A stretch of DNA of 64,000 nt, from contig NW_005434669.1 in the NCBI RefSeq assembly GCF_000315625.1, positions 1-64,000 on the forward strand. The letters are read 5' to 3'. The notes under the pieces were generated by a model. That model was not told where the DNA came from. It searched no databases and saw only the letters and a program-made list of their open reading frames with translations. How positions within the stretch are numbered: position 1 is the first letter of the stretch; the number at the start of each line of letters is the position of its first letter. Below are positions 20,532 to 32,609 of the stretch, piece after piece. This stretch comes from Guillardia theta CCMP2712 (lineage: Eukaryota; Cryptophyceae; Pyrenomonadales; Geminigeraceae). The position numbers and the translations under genes are program-made.

Positions 20532-22518
20532 TTACAGAGCCCTCTCTGCACAGCTGCTGGGGATGACGCATACGTGCTGCCCAACCACCAACGGTTGTAA
20601 GGGTGTAATGTCCTGGTTCATGTCCAGGATGAGCCGCATGGTCGTACCAAATTTCGCCGCGAGCTTCTCCAGAGTATCACCCGGATTGATGAGCACGAGC
20701 TGACCGACGTTGATTAGCTGCCCGGCAGTGATCCCCCCCTCAAGTCCATAGCCTTCTGGCTTCGAGATACCCTTGTTCAGCGCCCACAGTTGCAGCCAAC
20801 TCGTGCTGAAGTTTGCTGCAATCGATTTAAGAGTATCCCCAGTCCTCACCATGTAAAGACACTTTGGTATCCTCAGTTCAAAGCAAACCTGTGAGGAACC
20901 TCCTCCGTTCTTGCCGTTGAGGTAATCAGATGCCTGGAAGCAGAAGTCGCGTACTTCCCCGCCTGACTTTGGAGGAGGCACCCAAGTCACATTCATCGAA
21001 ACAATATTAGATTGTGAGTTTGAATCCCGATACACAGGCGTTACAGCAGCTCCCGACCTGCAATGAATCAAAGAGAAATCGTTCAGTATGACACTAATTG
21101 TAGAAACATCAAATCAACTCACGGCAAACCAATCGGCGTGATGGTGATGTTGTCAGCTAGATTCATATCCTTTGCAACCAGTTCATACGTCCATGTTTGA
21201 CCCATGAAGATGTACTCTTCAACTCTGCTCTGCTTTGGGTTCTCCCACACAGGTCCGTGATCTTGTCTCATGTAGAAGTCAATACACGATTGTGCCGATC
21301 CGATGGGATTAGTACTATTCACGAAGACTTGAAGACATATTACAGTCCAACTATCCATGATGGCAGGAACGGTCCAAACGACCGAAGCTTCATACCCTGT
21401 ATAGCCTCCCCGCACGTTCGAGAGCATGGGATTGACGTCACTCACAACAAACCCATCAGGCACACTGCTGGTTAACAATCTCAACGACACTGGATCGGCA
21501 CCAGGCATCATGAACCGAAGCACGTACTGATAAGTGTACATCTTGTACGCTTCGTTCACTGCAGGATAAGCATCTATTCCTTGACTGAAGTTGCTGTCAT
21601 ATACTGGAATCGAAGTCTGCACACCAAATATTTGAAGTTCGAAGTCCGCTACTGCCTTCGTGTTATGCTCGGCATCAGTGACTTCGACTTGCATCCAATA
21701 CAGATTTTCTGCTGCAGCAGTAGATTTGGCAAGATCAGTCATGTTGACCCACATTGCTCCCGTCGTTTGGTTAATGTAAAGTCCATTCGCGTTCCAGAAG
21801 GTCTCATTCCTTAAAAACCACACGAAGCGGGATGCATTTTGTGATTGCAGCGGGTGTGGACCAGAATCATAAGCAGTGAGATAGAAAGGGGTCAACGCAT
21901 CTGTCTGCAAGATAACTCTTGGCAAGATGGCAAAGTGCGGTGTAAAAAGAATGGCATCTGACATCAGAACCTCACTTGAAACGTTGAAGTAGCCATCATT
22001 CCTGTTTAGCACAGACTGTGATCGACAACAGCCTGAGAAATATGCCACGTAATTCTGAGAAACATCTGCATATTCGTGTTCAATTACGGCTTCACCTCTC
22101 CACATTTTCAGTTCATTGTCCACAAGCAAAACTTTTGTTAACACGATGCTGGACTGTCCATCTCCAAAATTTAGAACGGGATTGCCAAGCCCTTGGATTC
22201 GAATTGTGTCCCCCACAGCGATCTGTTGATTCTGCGTTTGGTACTTGAAAGGTAAGAACTCTGTGCTCCAGGCACTCACCTAAATTAAAGTCACAAGCCG
22301 AAACAACATCGAGAAAAAACAAGTGCAGTCACCAAGGTAAAGCGAACGTAGCTTGAAGGGAGGTCAGCTGGTTTACTCCAACTCAAGGAAGCATATTTGA
22401 AATGACCTCCTAGATTGCATCGATATCAGATCATTCCAATACTCTGATGCAAAGAGGACACACCTTCAGCTGGGTGTTGAACCAACATCACAAGTAGAAT
22501 CCACAAAAGCTGTTTCAT
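20532..22518 (-). CDS. secreted LysM-domain protein with N-terminal beta-rich ectodomain
   Basis: Four exons read leftward: 22464-22518 (signal peptide MKQLLWILLVMLVQHPAEG), 22333-22409 (GHFKYASLSWSKP), 21123-22279 and 20532-21057; all joins keep frame. The ~385-residue third exon is beta-rich with several N-glycosylation sequons (NVS, NMT, NTS-like) and cadherin-like or Ig-like pieces (VTDAEHNTKAVADFELQIFG). The C-terminus has two LysM motifs: VRTGDTLKSIAANFSTSWLQ with VGQLVLI, and PGDTLEKLAAKFGTTMRLIL with VVGQHVCVI. LysM binds N-acetylglucosamine polymers, so a cell-surface or periplast role is likely (inference). Convergent with CFAP144, 223 bp apart. Confidence 0.8.
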
Positions 22519-24224
22519 TATGTTTTGGCCTTGTATTGTCATGTTTGCCTTGCAGGAAGGGACCAGCTCATCTGGACGGTACAACGTCAGATGCTAGGTG
22601 AAGATCAATGCTGCTTCGAACGATCAAGAAGATCCATAGAATTTCATAAAATTTCCAGATATTCATATCTTGGAATTCTGTCAACTATCCTTTTCACACG
22701 AAAAGACACATCTGACGAACACAATACTGAACTCTTTTCATGCCTACACGTGAAAAAATTCGTGACGTACACAGAGATTCCTCAATGAACGACAGTGCTA
22801 GGTACAAAAGTCCTTCAGAATTCTCCCCCTGATTTCCAAAATTGCACAACTAGGGTGTTAACAAGAAGAAGATATTCACATCGAAGAGTTTCTACAGGAA
22901 TATGACATCATTCCATCACGAGTAGAAAAGGAAGGAGACCAGCATTGAGAATGAAGCAGGAAACATGTGATCGACATCACTCTCATCTCCATTCCCCCTC
23001 CTCTCACCGCCTTCGCGGACGATTCCACACCATGGCTTCCCGGTCTGTGAGGTTAAGGGATCGGGGAGAAGGCAACACAGGGTAGGGTACAGAGAGGGAA
23101 GGGGTGGGTACCCACACCCCTCAAAACCTCAAAGCAAAAAAGGTCGGTGGGGTCCAACGATACCGGCACTTCGAGAATCCCTTCAGGCATAGAGATTTCA
23201 TATTTTAATCTTTAAGTAAAAAGGCTTATCTACCTTTCACCTGCACCTCACACTGTTCGTTGGTTCAACCACGATCGGTGCGTCTTCCCTGAGGAGAATT
23301 TCAAACATGCAGGTAGACAACAGGGGTGGTGGGTGGAGGTAGGCCAACCGACTGGACAGGGGTGGGTGATTAACAGCGGCCTACGATGGGAAGGGACATA
23401 TCGGTTACAAACCGTTGCATTTATTGGCAGTCACTCAGCCGGGCCCGGCCCGGCGGCCGCCGCGACTGAGAGTCCGACGCCGGGCCGGGCCGAGAGTCGC
23501 ACCGGCGTGAACGAGGCCGGTGATCAGTGAGGCATCGGATCCGATCAATGATGGCACCTTGCGACCGTCGGATAGGCTGGCCGCCCCGGGCCGGCCTAAT
23601 GCCGTGGTGCGGGGCAAAACTCCCGGGACTCGAGCCTGTGAACCGTTTGAAGGTATCAGTTAAGTTAACCGAGTTTGAGTAAACTTTCAGCCGTACAGCG
23701 GCCTGTGACGGGCAGCCTGCCTACGGCGCCCCGGGTATCAGGCCCGGCGCGGTGCCGCGGCCCAGTGCCACCGACGGTGGGCCCGGCCCGGCCTACCGTA
23801 CAGTGAGTGAGTCACTGAAACTACGGACTGTCATACCAGCTCCGAGCGGGGACCCCACCACCCCACTTCCCCATCACCGGGCTGGCGGCTGGCGGGGTCC
23901 GATGGTGATCGCTAGTACTACCTACCCTAGGAACGGTTATCGTCATCATGTTACACAAGTACCCCCCGCTACTTGAGTACCCCTGGTGCTTTGTCAGTTG
24001 AGGCCCCAACATGGCGCGAGGGATTGCAGAGTGCGTCTGAGAGGCTCAAGGGAAAGAGCAGAGGAAGCACGGACAAACAGTGAAACAATCGAAACATCGT
24101 GACAAACAACTGCTCTCAGACAAATAAATTCAAAACTGCTTCTTCCTCGTCTTGTTTCGACGAGGGCATTTGAGGTAAAGCAGCAGCGGTTGGAAAGGAA
24201 CTGAGCCTTTTGAAACAATCCATC
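22519..24224. repeat. noncoding region with GC-rich island B
   Basis: 22519-23000 is ordinary AT-rich intergenic sequence. 23080-23160 has the G-rich unit ggggtgggtacccacacccc. 23400-23990 is a GC-rich island (ggcccggcccggcggccgcc; ccgggccgggccgagag) with module tttgagtaaactttcagcc near 23670, related to islands C and D. No gene supported. Confidence 0.6.
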
Positions 24225-26142
24225 ATGGCAGGTTGTCAAAATTAATCTTGATTCTTGTCTTATCTGTGACTGTTACTGCACAGATGCAGATAAAGAAGCA
24301 GAACTCGCTGCTTTGCAGCGCAGCTACAGGATGATGGAGACTGATCGGCAGCGTTATTCTGAGGAGTCCCAAAACATCATAAAGCGGCAAAGACAGGCAA
24401 GAATTTGTTGATCCGGAGTCAAGTTTTCTAATAGAACCTATCAATCAAGGCGATTGAGAAAATCAAGAAGGAAAATGAAAGGTTGAAGGAGCAGCTGTCA
24501 TCGGAAGCACAGCAAAATACGAATGAAAACGGGCATGCCATTTCATTTATTGCGAGTGAGTACCTCCTTCCTTGGTAACACCCAGACTGACAAGGCTATC
24601 TGTTGCAGGCTTGCAGGATACAGTTGAAAAGTATCAGAGAAAGATTGACTTGGAAAAACGTCGACTCGAAGATTTTGAGAAACAAACTAAAGTCCTCACA
24701 GCCAAAATGCTGGACATGCAATCATCACGCGGAGGGGTCAATGCTTGCAAAGAAGTCGATCGATCTGTACAAAAACAAATAAGAGTGCTTGAAAATCGAC
24801 TTGACAAGGCCCTGATCAAGTTCAATGAAGCGCTAGCATATAACAAGAAGTTGAGAGAGGAGATCGACAACTTGAGGCGTGAAAGAGTCATTTTTGATCA
24901 AATCAATGCAAAACTAGCCAAAGAACTTCATGAGAAGAAGAAAGAAATGGCCCAAATCATTGAAATTTCAAACATCGCCTATGAGGCTCGTGATCAGGCA
25001 CAAAATGAGATGTCGCTCTTGAAAGCCCACGCCGACAAAGAACAAGCTCAATTCGAACAGGAATGGAGAGAGCTTGGAAGAGTTCTGGAACAGGACAGGA
25101 GGCTGAAAGAAAGAATGGCCGGGCAGGAAAGAAGTCGAAGTGCTGAGGACGACAGTGCAGCTCTGCGCAAAACGCTGGTCCGAGGCAGCTGGAACACAGC
25201 CAAGGACAAAGCAGCTCAAAAAGCCAATCTTGATCGCGCTCAAAGCTTTGAGGAAGCTTTCAACGAGATAAAGAATGCGACTGGCATCGACAATATCGAC
25301 GAGCTTGTTCAAACGTAATCATTTTTTCAAGCAATGAAGTCTTGTAGCTCACTTTGACTTTTCAGGTTCATCGATGCTGAAGATCAAAATTTCTCTCTAT
25401 TCAACTACGTGAACGAATTGAATAATGAGATCGAGAAGCTGGAAGAGCAGATTGCTGACATCAAGACAGAAATTGAAAAATACAAGGGACAAGGTGGCCA
25501 GAATGATCGCCAGAGGAAGAAATTACTCAAGGACCTCGAAGACCGTCTTGCCAGCACGGAGGCGAGAGCAGAACAATACGAAGCAAAGGCTCTCAAAGCT
25601 GCCAAGACTGTCAGCCAGCTGGAGCAAGGCATTCAAAGCATATTCAACAAGATCGGATGTGACAAAGCAGCTCTGAGTGACATGCTGGGTACCACCGGAG
25701 TCACGGAGTCCAATATGATGCAGTAGGACAATACTTGATGAAGAGCGCGAGAGTTGATCTGCTTGCCAGGTACCTTGGGATCATCGAGCAGCGGACCAAC
25801 GAACTGCTTCAAATCTATCAGAAGACTTCGAAAGACAAGGAAGGATCTGGAGATGTCGTGGCTGTCTTTGGCCAAGGACCTGCCGCCCCAGCAGGAAGCA
25901 CAGTAATCAACATCGACCCTCCAGTGATCGGCGACGAAGATGAAACGGAGGAAGAGAGTGATGAAGATGTAATCAAAAACTTGTGAGAGAACTCCCTTTA
26001 ACAAGATCGTTTTTTACAGGAGGAAAGACCATTGAGTCGCGATGAGTTGAAGGCTAAAACGCTAAGGGGATTGACCAAGAGAGAAGGACAGCAGTTGTCT
26101 AAGCAGCAAAAGCGAAAGATGCGCAGAGAGAAAGCCAAGTAA
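24225..26142 (+). CDS. ODAD1: outer dynein arm docking complex subunit (ODA1/DC2, CCDC114 family)
   Basis: Seven exons: 24225-24231, 24284-24396, 24450-24555, 24609-25314, 25366-25722, 25770-25968 and 26020-26142. The product is almost entirely coiled coil. It carries family signatures: LQRSYRMMETDRQRYSEESQ followed by NIIKRQRQAIEKIKKENERL near the N-terminus, AFNEIKNATGIDNIDELV and TFIDAEDQNFSLFNYVNEL in the middle, and QYLGIIEQRTNELLQIY near the end. The tail is acidic, then basic (SKQQKRKMRREKAK). Known role: anchors outer dynein arms to the doublet microtubule. Intron 2 begins with GC rather than GT (cag/gcaaga); reading it otherwise brings a stop, so a GC-AG intron is supported by frame and homology. 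The first exon is only 7 nt. Confidence 0.9.
24397..24449 (+). other. GC-AG intron in ODAD1
   Basis: Donor gcaaga and acceptor caatcaag. Removal joins RQRQ to AIEKIKK, the conserved family sequence. The other introns of this gene use GT. Confidence 0.75.
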
Positions 26143-26221
26143 TTTGAGGAGGAGGAAACATGATTATTTCTCGGGTACATCTAGACGAGAACATGCAATG
26201 TCTAGACCCGCTTCCTGTGTT

Positions 26222-27789
26222 TCACAAGAGTGAGATCCAAGATGAAAAATATGAATCATACACCTGATCCGATTTCGCGCGAGTATTCAAGGAACAAAGC
26301 TTCATGCATGGATGTTTGAACGCTGTGGACATAAGAAATAAATGTTGATCATCATCAGCACGCAATGCTTTTCTCACCTTCATCATCCTCGAGCGGTGGG
26401 GGAGTTGCTCCAAACACAAACGCTGCGAAATCGTCAACCAAAGTGAAGAATCAAAATCTTTGTGTACTGCAGCCAAGAGTTTCATAGTCAGGAATCATCG
26501 TAAGTGGTAGTCCAATGTCGTTGGTGAAGAAATTCTACTGCATCATGAGTTTGCTTTCCTCTGCATTCTTCCATTCACCTGAGTTGGAACCTTGCAGACA
26601 TTGCAGCAGACTGATACGCAATTGGTTTGCTCTAGAACTCGACATCGAGTTATTTGCACCCCTTGGCCAGCTCCCTTCTGTTCATTCTCAGCAAAAAATA
26701 TGTCTTGCTTGCCTTTCTCACCTCCTTCCGCCAGTTTCCTCCCACCAGGAATCCAGGAACCCAGCCGACAGGGTCGTTTCCCCACTTTTCTTTGCCCTAG
26801 AAGCAAACGCTAAAGAGAGGAAAAGGGAAGGCCAATGGAAGACCTCTTGCACAGGATCCAGCAAATCTTGGTCTACGTCGACAACCTTGCTTTCACCTTC
26901 CCATGATATCAAAAGGTTTCATCATACCATCTGTGTTCTCACCAACTAACCAGCGGGTCAAGAAGACTGTTGACACCTTCACATAAATCAATCTACGCTC
27001 AATCATATCTTGACTGCTACAGCTGCATGACGAGCATCAAACCAGAGGGGAAACAAGCGAAGAAAGGATCCGAATGCTGCGGTGAGGTCACAAGAGCAAC
27101 AGAAATCAATGAAATCACCTCGAGGGAACCAAGAAGGGAAAGAATCTCTCAACAACCTCAAAGTCAATTCTTGGGTTTGCGAGCTACGAAACGTTCAATC
27201 GACTGTCACCATGAAACACAAGAGGATCAACCCTTTTCTTCTCGCTAGTCGCCCAGCAGATTCAATCATCTTGTCATATTCCTTCGCACCCTTCAAGTCA
27301 CCCTCATGCTTTGACTCTCGCTCACGCTCGGATCTATAAGATGTAAACTTGAGATGGAGCGATGACGAGTGTTTGCTACCTGTCACCATCTGCAGAGTTC
27401 TGAAGAACACGAGTGATGCGGTACTCCATGTAACTGCAGGGAACAACACATCAGAGATTGAAAGGTATGAGATGATTTTGCTTTACCTTTGCAGCTTTCG
27501 ATCAAGCCAGCTGTCTTTGTACTCCACTGGCGTAATTTTTGAAGTCTCGCTCGTCTTGACCTCGGCTCTCATGCGCGCCAGCTTCCATGGATAAGAGCTT
27601 CTCAGATGACCTGCAGGCTCGTCAAACTTGATGGCGTCGCAAACGTTGCTCACATGGCGCGAGTTTCCCCGAATAGCCGAGTGACGGTCTCGTTGGCGAC
27701 ACAGGGGAAATAATGAAGGAGCGCACAGGATAAGAACAAGTCACAGCCAGACCGAGCGTAAATATAATAGAAGAAGTTGAAGGAAGCAT
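26222..27789 (-). CDS. D27-like carotenoid isomerase (DUF4033), plastid-targeted
   Basis: Nine or so short exons reconstructed by phase. Exon 1 (27654-27789) encodes a signal peptide (MLPSTSSIIFTLGLAVTCS) and a Ser/Pro transit-like stretch (PVRSFIISPVSPTRPSLG). Then come 27487-27610 (ITPVEYKDSWLDRKLQ), 27380-27433, 27232-27333 (EYDKMIESAGRLARRKG), 27119-27183 (LTLRLLRDSFPSWFPR), an exon with FGSFLRLFP, and one with FLTRWLVG. The diagnostic block follows: ITRCRVLEQTNCVSVCCNVC-KVPTQ, joined to NFFTNDIGLPLTMIPDYETL, then FGATPPPLEDDE and HPCMKLC. This matches the DWARF27 family, which isomerises all-trans/9-cis beta-carotene in plastids and uses iron via the Cys-rich block. Several joins between 26700 and 27076 are tentative. 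Confidence 0.8.
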
Positions 27790-27957
27790 GGGGGTAGGAG
27801 CTTCCCTACAAACAATCAACCACGAGCTTCTCAGCAACTATGTCGCTACTCTCAGCTCGCTCTCTTCGTCAGCTTGACCATCAGCCCTGGTTTCCTCCTC
27901 CGTCAAGTTCCCCTGAGCCTTCGCGTCAGTGTTTGACTCCTCCTCCTCCTCCTCCTT

Positions 27958-27996
<39 letters not shown>

Positions 27997-29446
27997 TCAG
28001 CTCTAAGGACTGGCACCTTCCAGCCACGTCAGCATCCTGAACGCTCAGCTCCCTCTCACTTCTGTCCTTCTGTTCTATCTGCCTCCAAGGCTAATTCGTC
28101 TAGCTCCCCAACGTCCTACCTCCTGCCAGTCCTGTTTCTCGACCATCTTCCCTTGACATCGCTCAGTCACATGTTACCCTCCCTTGACATCGCTCAGTCA
28201 CATGTTGTTACCCTCCCTTGACATCGCTCAGTCACATGTTGTGACCCTCCCTTGACATCGCTCAGTCACATGTTACCCTCCCTTGACATCGCTCAGTCAC
28301 ATGTTACCCTCCCTTGACATCGCTCAGTCACATGTTGTGACCCTCCCTTGACATCGCTCAGTCACATGTTGTTACCCTCCCTCTCATCTGCTGCCCCTCG
28401 TTCCATTTCTCCCTCATTCCTCCATGACACTCGTTTTATGGGACGCTGCCTGGAGCAGGGGTTGTCACAAACTAGTATCCCAGGGGGGTAGGGTGGAAGC
28501 ATTCTTTTACAGTTGTTTTTTTCAAAACAAAAAGAAACAAAAAATCGAAACCACAAGTCTGTATGCAGGCCAGGCCTGAAGCCCAACCGCGACGGCAGCC
28601 ATGAAGATCAACTTGTCGCAACTCCCAACACCTCCAGTTCTCATTCATATGCACATGACAATGTCTTCAACTTTCATAGTCTTCGCTGTTTGCTCGACTT
28701 CATGCGGTGCGTGACGGGAAAAAGGGGGAAAGCGATTAACAACTTAGCGGGGCCTGCTGAAATTAGTAAGCAGCGTCCAGGGTACGAATTAAAGCTCTGC
28801 GTTAGATCAGGAGTTGCGTCAACAACACTTGGCTTAACTTCAGAATCTCACCAGTCATCACAAGAAGATAAGGCAAATTGAAGCCAATTGATCTTGAGCT
28901 GATGACAACGATTGAAGACGGGTTTCTTTGCTATCAGCAACACGAATTTTGAATTTAATCAGGGGTCTTGCCTCAGTTATTTTCCCAGTTTGATTCACAC
29001 ATGGAGATCCTAATTGATCAAACATCTCATCGCTTTCCTGGAAGATTCTCTGCCTGTCTTTAGCTCACATACATGCCTTCCTCATCTCATCTCACATGCC
29101 TCTGCTCCTCTGCTCCTCTGCTCTGCATCCCCTCGCCCGCTGCTTCATCCTGCTCCCTTCCTCTCGCCCCCTCGCCCTTGTCCTCCCGTCGTTTCCTCCC
29201 TCCCCCAAACCCCATGACCCATGAGATCCTTTGCTAGAAACTCTCACCCACCCCTTGGACAAGCACACAGGGTAGAAACAGGGGGTAGGGTGGTGGTTGA
29301 ACGCGCCAGATGCGAGGTATGCCAGCAGCTTCTCACCAGGAGGGGACGGGAAGGAGAGGAGGAGCAAGGAGCATGCTACTGGCTCATCAGGGCATTGACC
29401 AGGTGGTGATGGCGGATGCTTGACTGACAGGCGCAACAGTGAGCGC
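27790..29446. other. intergenic with simple repeats
   Basis: Contains (ctc)n and (atc)n microsatellites at 27935-27995, the 31/34-bp minisatellite at 28149-28380, G-rich units (ggggggtagggtgg near 28480; gggggtagggtggtgg near 29280), and no supported gene. Confidence 0.6.
28149..28380. repeat. 31/34-bp minisatellite, about 7 copies
   Basis: Units of ccctcccttgacatcgctca followed by gtcacatgtta or gtcacatgttgtga; two length variants (31 and 34 nt) alternate. Confidence 0.92.
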
Positions 29447-32024
29447 ATGGCAGTCGCAATGCTGAGCATCGACGTCGGGTCCTCTCAAACCCGCCTGGCT
29501 CTGATGGACAAGGCGCGCTCGTGGCCTCGCCATCTTGAGCCTCTGGGAGAAAAGAGCATCCTGTCAGTGCTCTATCACGAGCCTCCTGCCAATCGCTATG
29601 GACGTGCCGCGCTCACTCGACCTGCGAGGAACTGCGGGAGGGTCCTCAGGGACTTTCCCCGTATCCTTTTGGCGGACAGCATGGGGAAGACGAGCCAAGA
29701 CAAGTACAGCAGCTACACACTCAAGGTTGAAGGCAGTCGCAGCAGCTACCTCGTAGGGCAGGACGAGGTCTCCATGGAAGAAGTTCTGCAGGAGTTCTTG
29801 ACCGCTGTGTTGGCCGAAGTTCCTTCGCTCACCGACGAGGAGCTGAAAGGAATCATCCTGCCTGTCCCCGACGCTCTCACAACAGAAGCAAGGGAGACGT
29901 GTGCACGAGCCGCACAGAAGGCTATCGATGCATGCGGCTTCACGAGGAGAAGCGAACTCAACGAAGTCGCTGTCACCTTGGTGCCTTGCTCCTTGGGCCC
30001 TGCCATACTTTTTGCAGCGCAGCAAGAGGAGAAGGAGAATGTAGCTCCCTTCATCATCTTGGATCTTGGAGGTGGCAAACTCACGTGCGCTGCGTACGAA
30101 GTTGTTGCTGGAAAGATCAGGTATGTGATGATGATGAGGATAATGATGGATGACGGAGATGGAGATAGCATTTGTGATCGAGAAGATAATCAAGCCGATG
30201 ATGATGACGAAGATCATCATCAGATCGTAGGATCGTGATGGAGGCGGTTTTTAGTAGTGTTTGTGTCAATAGTGACTATATGGACGATGATGAAGTAATG
30301 ACGGTGGTTGTGCTATTCATGTGGTGAGGCAATTATTCAACTAGCACACTTAATCTTTTTGACATGTCTGTGACTTGTACTGTTTTTTGATTTATCAAGT
30401 ACTTGCTCGTTTGAGCGTTCTTTCTCTTTCAATCTGTTCACTACCGTCGTCACAGATTGCTTGCAACGAAGACTTGCCCAAGTCTGGGAGGAGTTGACAT
30501 CGAGAACAAAGTGATGGAATGGATTTCAGTTAGCGAGCCTTTCGTTCACGACTGCGGCTGACTTTGATCAGAGCCAACTGAATTTTCCCTTCATGGATAG
30601 TGCTACTGCCAAGTTCAAAATAAGAAAGGTGAAGACGATGCTGATGTAGCAAGAGCTGTGCAGTCACTTGGTGCAAAGGCTGTCGGGCCGGCGGTTCGCG
30701 ATCTCACAGTTGCAGACATGGTAGAGATTGAGTCCGAAAACATTATGGGAAAGGTACAAACAAGTTACCTGCTGCTCTGACGAACCATGAAGATGACATA
30801 TTTTTGCAGGATGTCTCAATTGAGCTTTCAAAGTGTCAGTTCATGGAGATAACTAGTGATGTTGCTGAGCAGGTAAATGTTTTTAGCAGAGCACTGGATT
30901 TTTCGGATAAATTTGTGTCAGGTTGTTCTTCATGTGAAGGACCTGATTGGACAAATTGAGAATTTTCCTGACGAGGTAAATCAAGGAAAGTCTTTGGAAA
31001 GATGAATGGCTGAGCACATCGCCAGGGGGGGAGGATCATCCTGCTGGGTGGTAGCTCGAGAGTTCCGCTGATAGAATCTAGTGAGTTTTCTGCGTTCACC
31101 CTTCTTTCCTCACTATTTCCTCAAGGTGTTGAGAGACTTTGGGCCTCAGCCAGCGATGAGGACGTAGACAATTTGGAGGGGCGGCATGAGAGTGCAGTCG
31201 GGAAAGATCAGAGAAAGCCTGGACGAATCCTCTCGGTTGACAAAACACTTCACAGAGAGAACAGTGTTTCAATCGGATCAGGCGCCTGCTTCTAGGCATC
31301 CTCATCCTACCTTGACTTGTCTCCTGCAGTTTTAGCCTCTCTGATTTGGAAGGAGTCGCACTGGAGAGCCTTTAATGAATGTGATCGAAGACTTCACAAG
31401 TTCGAAGAAGATGTTCGTGACGCAATCTTCACCTTGTGTGACAACAAAAGGCAGGCAAGTAGAGGAGAGTGTGGAAATGCAGCATGTTTGAAATTGATTC
31501 GTCCAGTCTGCACTCCAGCACATCTTGAAGGAGACTGAACTAAATGAGGTGTCCTTCGGTTCTTCGAATGCCAATAGTTGTTCACTTTGTGCTGTGCAGT
31601 CTCAAAGCAGCGAATCATTAGAACGTGCCGTCCATGATGGACCTCTGGGTGAGAAGGGCGGGTGCGTCGACAATGCCGAGCAGGTTCAAGCGAACCTCTT
31701 AATAACAAAGTGGTGGAAACGTCTCTCGAGACACAGGAGATGGCAGCAAATCCGTCAGGTCAACAACCATGCGATCTTTTCAACTTCTGACAAGATCTCA
31801 GCTCATCAAGCATGACGAGGTTCTTCTCCGGTTTGCGCAAGAGCAGCTGCACGTGGATCTCGGAGATCGAGAGCTTCAAGTACGTGACTTCTCCTAAGAT
31901 GGCACCCTTGCGACGTGACGTCAACCAGGTGCTCGAGAACAAGCTGCTGGACCCTTTCTTCAAGGAATCGCTTCTGCGATGGGAAGGAGACGACCCTCGA
32001 GGAGCTGACAGAAGTTGTTCTTAA
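29447..32024 (+). CDS. divergent Hsp70-family ATPase
   Basis: Multi-exon. Exon 1 (29447 to about 30120) holds the phosphate-1 loop IDVGSSQTRLALMD and the phosphate-2 loop FIILDLGGGKLTCAAYE. An intron rich in gatgat follows. Later exons give LGGVDIENKVMEW (about 30490-30520), LSKCQFMEITSDVAEQ (about 30825-30870), VVLHVKDLIGQIENFPDE, the adenosine motif ILLGGSSRVPLIES (about 31035-31078) and SVDKTLHRENSVSIGSGAC (about 31235-31290), matching the Hsp70 order. C-terminal exons (WKESHWRAFNECDRRLHKFE; then LLDPFFKESLLRWEGDD) replace the canonical substrate-binding domain with unrecognised helices. It is not an ordinary cytosolic, ER or organellar Hsp70; the function is probably a specialised chaperone or co-chaperone (inference). 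The end at 32024 rests on a frame-consistent last splice. Confidence 0.75.
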
Positions 32025-32237
32025 AAAAATGTTCTTAAGAGGCTCTAGGCCTCCGCCTTGTATAGAAAATCAATAGAGATAATAGAAGCAAAACGAGAGG
32101 CCTTCTTTAGGTGTTTACTGTAAACGATAGAACTAAGAATATACATATACACAGCTAGCACAAGATCTCGATAGATCTGAGCAGCATATTCTCTGAATTT
32201 GCTATACACATGCAATCGTATCCAAGCAGGTGACTCT

Positions 32238-32609
32238 TCAATGCCTCACAAAGTTGCCGGCTTGATCGATCGAGGGCGAATCTGGATCTTGAAACATGAA
32301 TCGAACCAACCGGTATCCGCCGTCAACTACAATCATTCCCTCTGAAGTGATAGACGAAGCGTAGCAGGATGGAGCGATTTCGTTACCATGTTTTCTACTC
32401 CTTTGCAATTGTTTGAAGATGAAAATGGAAGTGTAGTCGTTGAAGACATCACAATCAATCGGTTCTTCCACCTCGAGTCCTGCTGGATGATTCTTCACCT
32501 TCAAGCCAGATCGGACACACATGTCTGCAATTTTGGTACAAGACGAAGATCTAGACAGGCACTTGCCGCGCTTTTCGAACATGCATGAAGATATCTGTAG
32601 TGTGGACAT
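32238..32609 (-). CDS. small hypothetical ORF
   Basis: 123 codons from an ATG at 32609. Four cysteines lie near the N-terminus (CMFEKRGKCLSRSSSCTK, then C) and the C-terminus is mixed (MIVVDGGYRLVRFMFQDPDS). No family recognised and no splice support; could be chance. Confidence 0.3.
   Translation of the reverse strand: MSTLQISSCMFEKRGKCLSRSSSCTKIADMCVRSGLKVKNHPAGLEVEEPIDCDVFNDYTSIFIFKQLQRSRKHGNEIAPSCYASSITSEGMIVVDGGYRLVRFMFQDPDSPSIDQAGNFVRH

Noticed and set aside
28149-28380. CRISPR-like array
   Set aside because: Units are contiguous 31/34-bp tandem copies without unique spacers, in a eukaryotic context.
28513-28881. 122-codon plus-strand ORF
   Set aside because: No recognisable motif, biased low-complexity start, no splice context.
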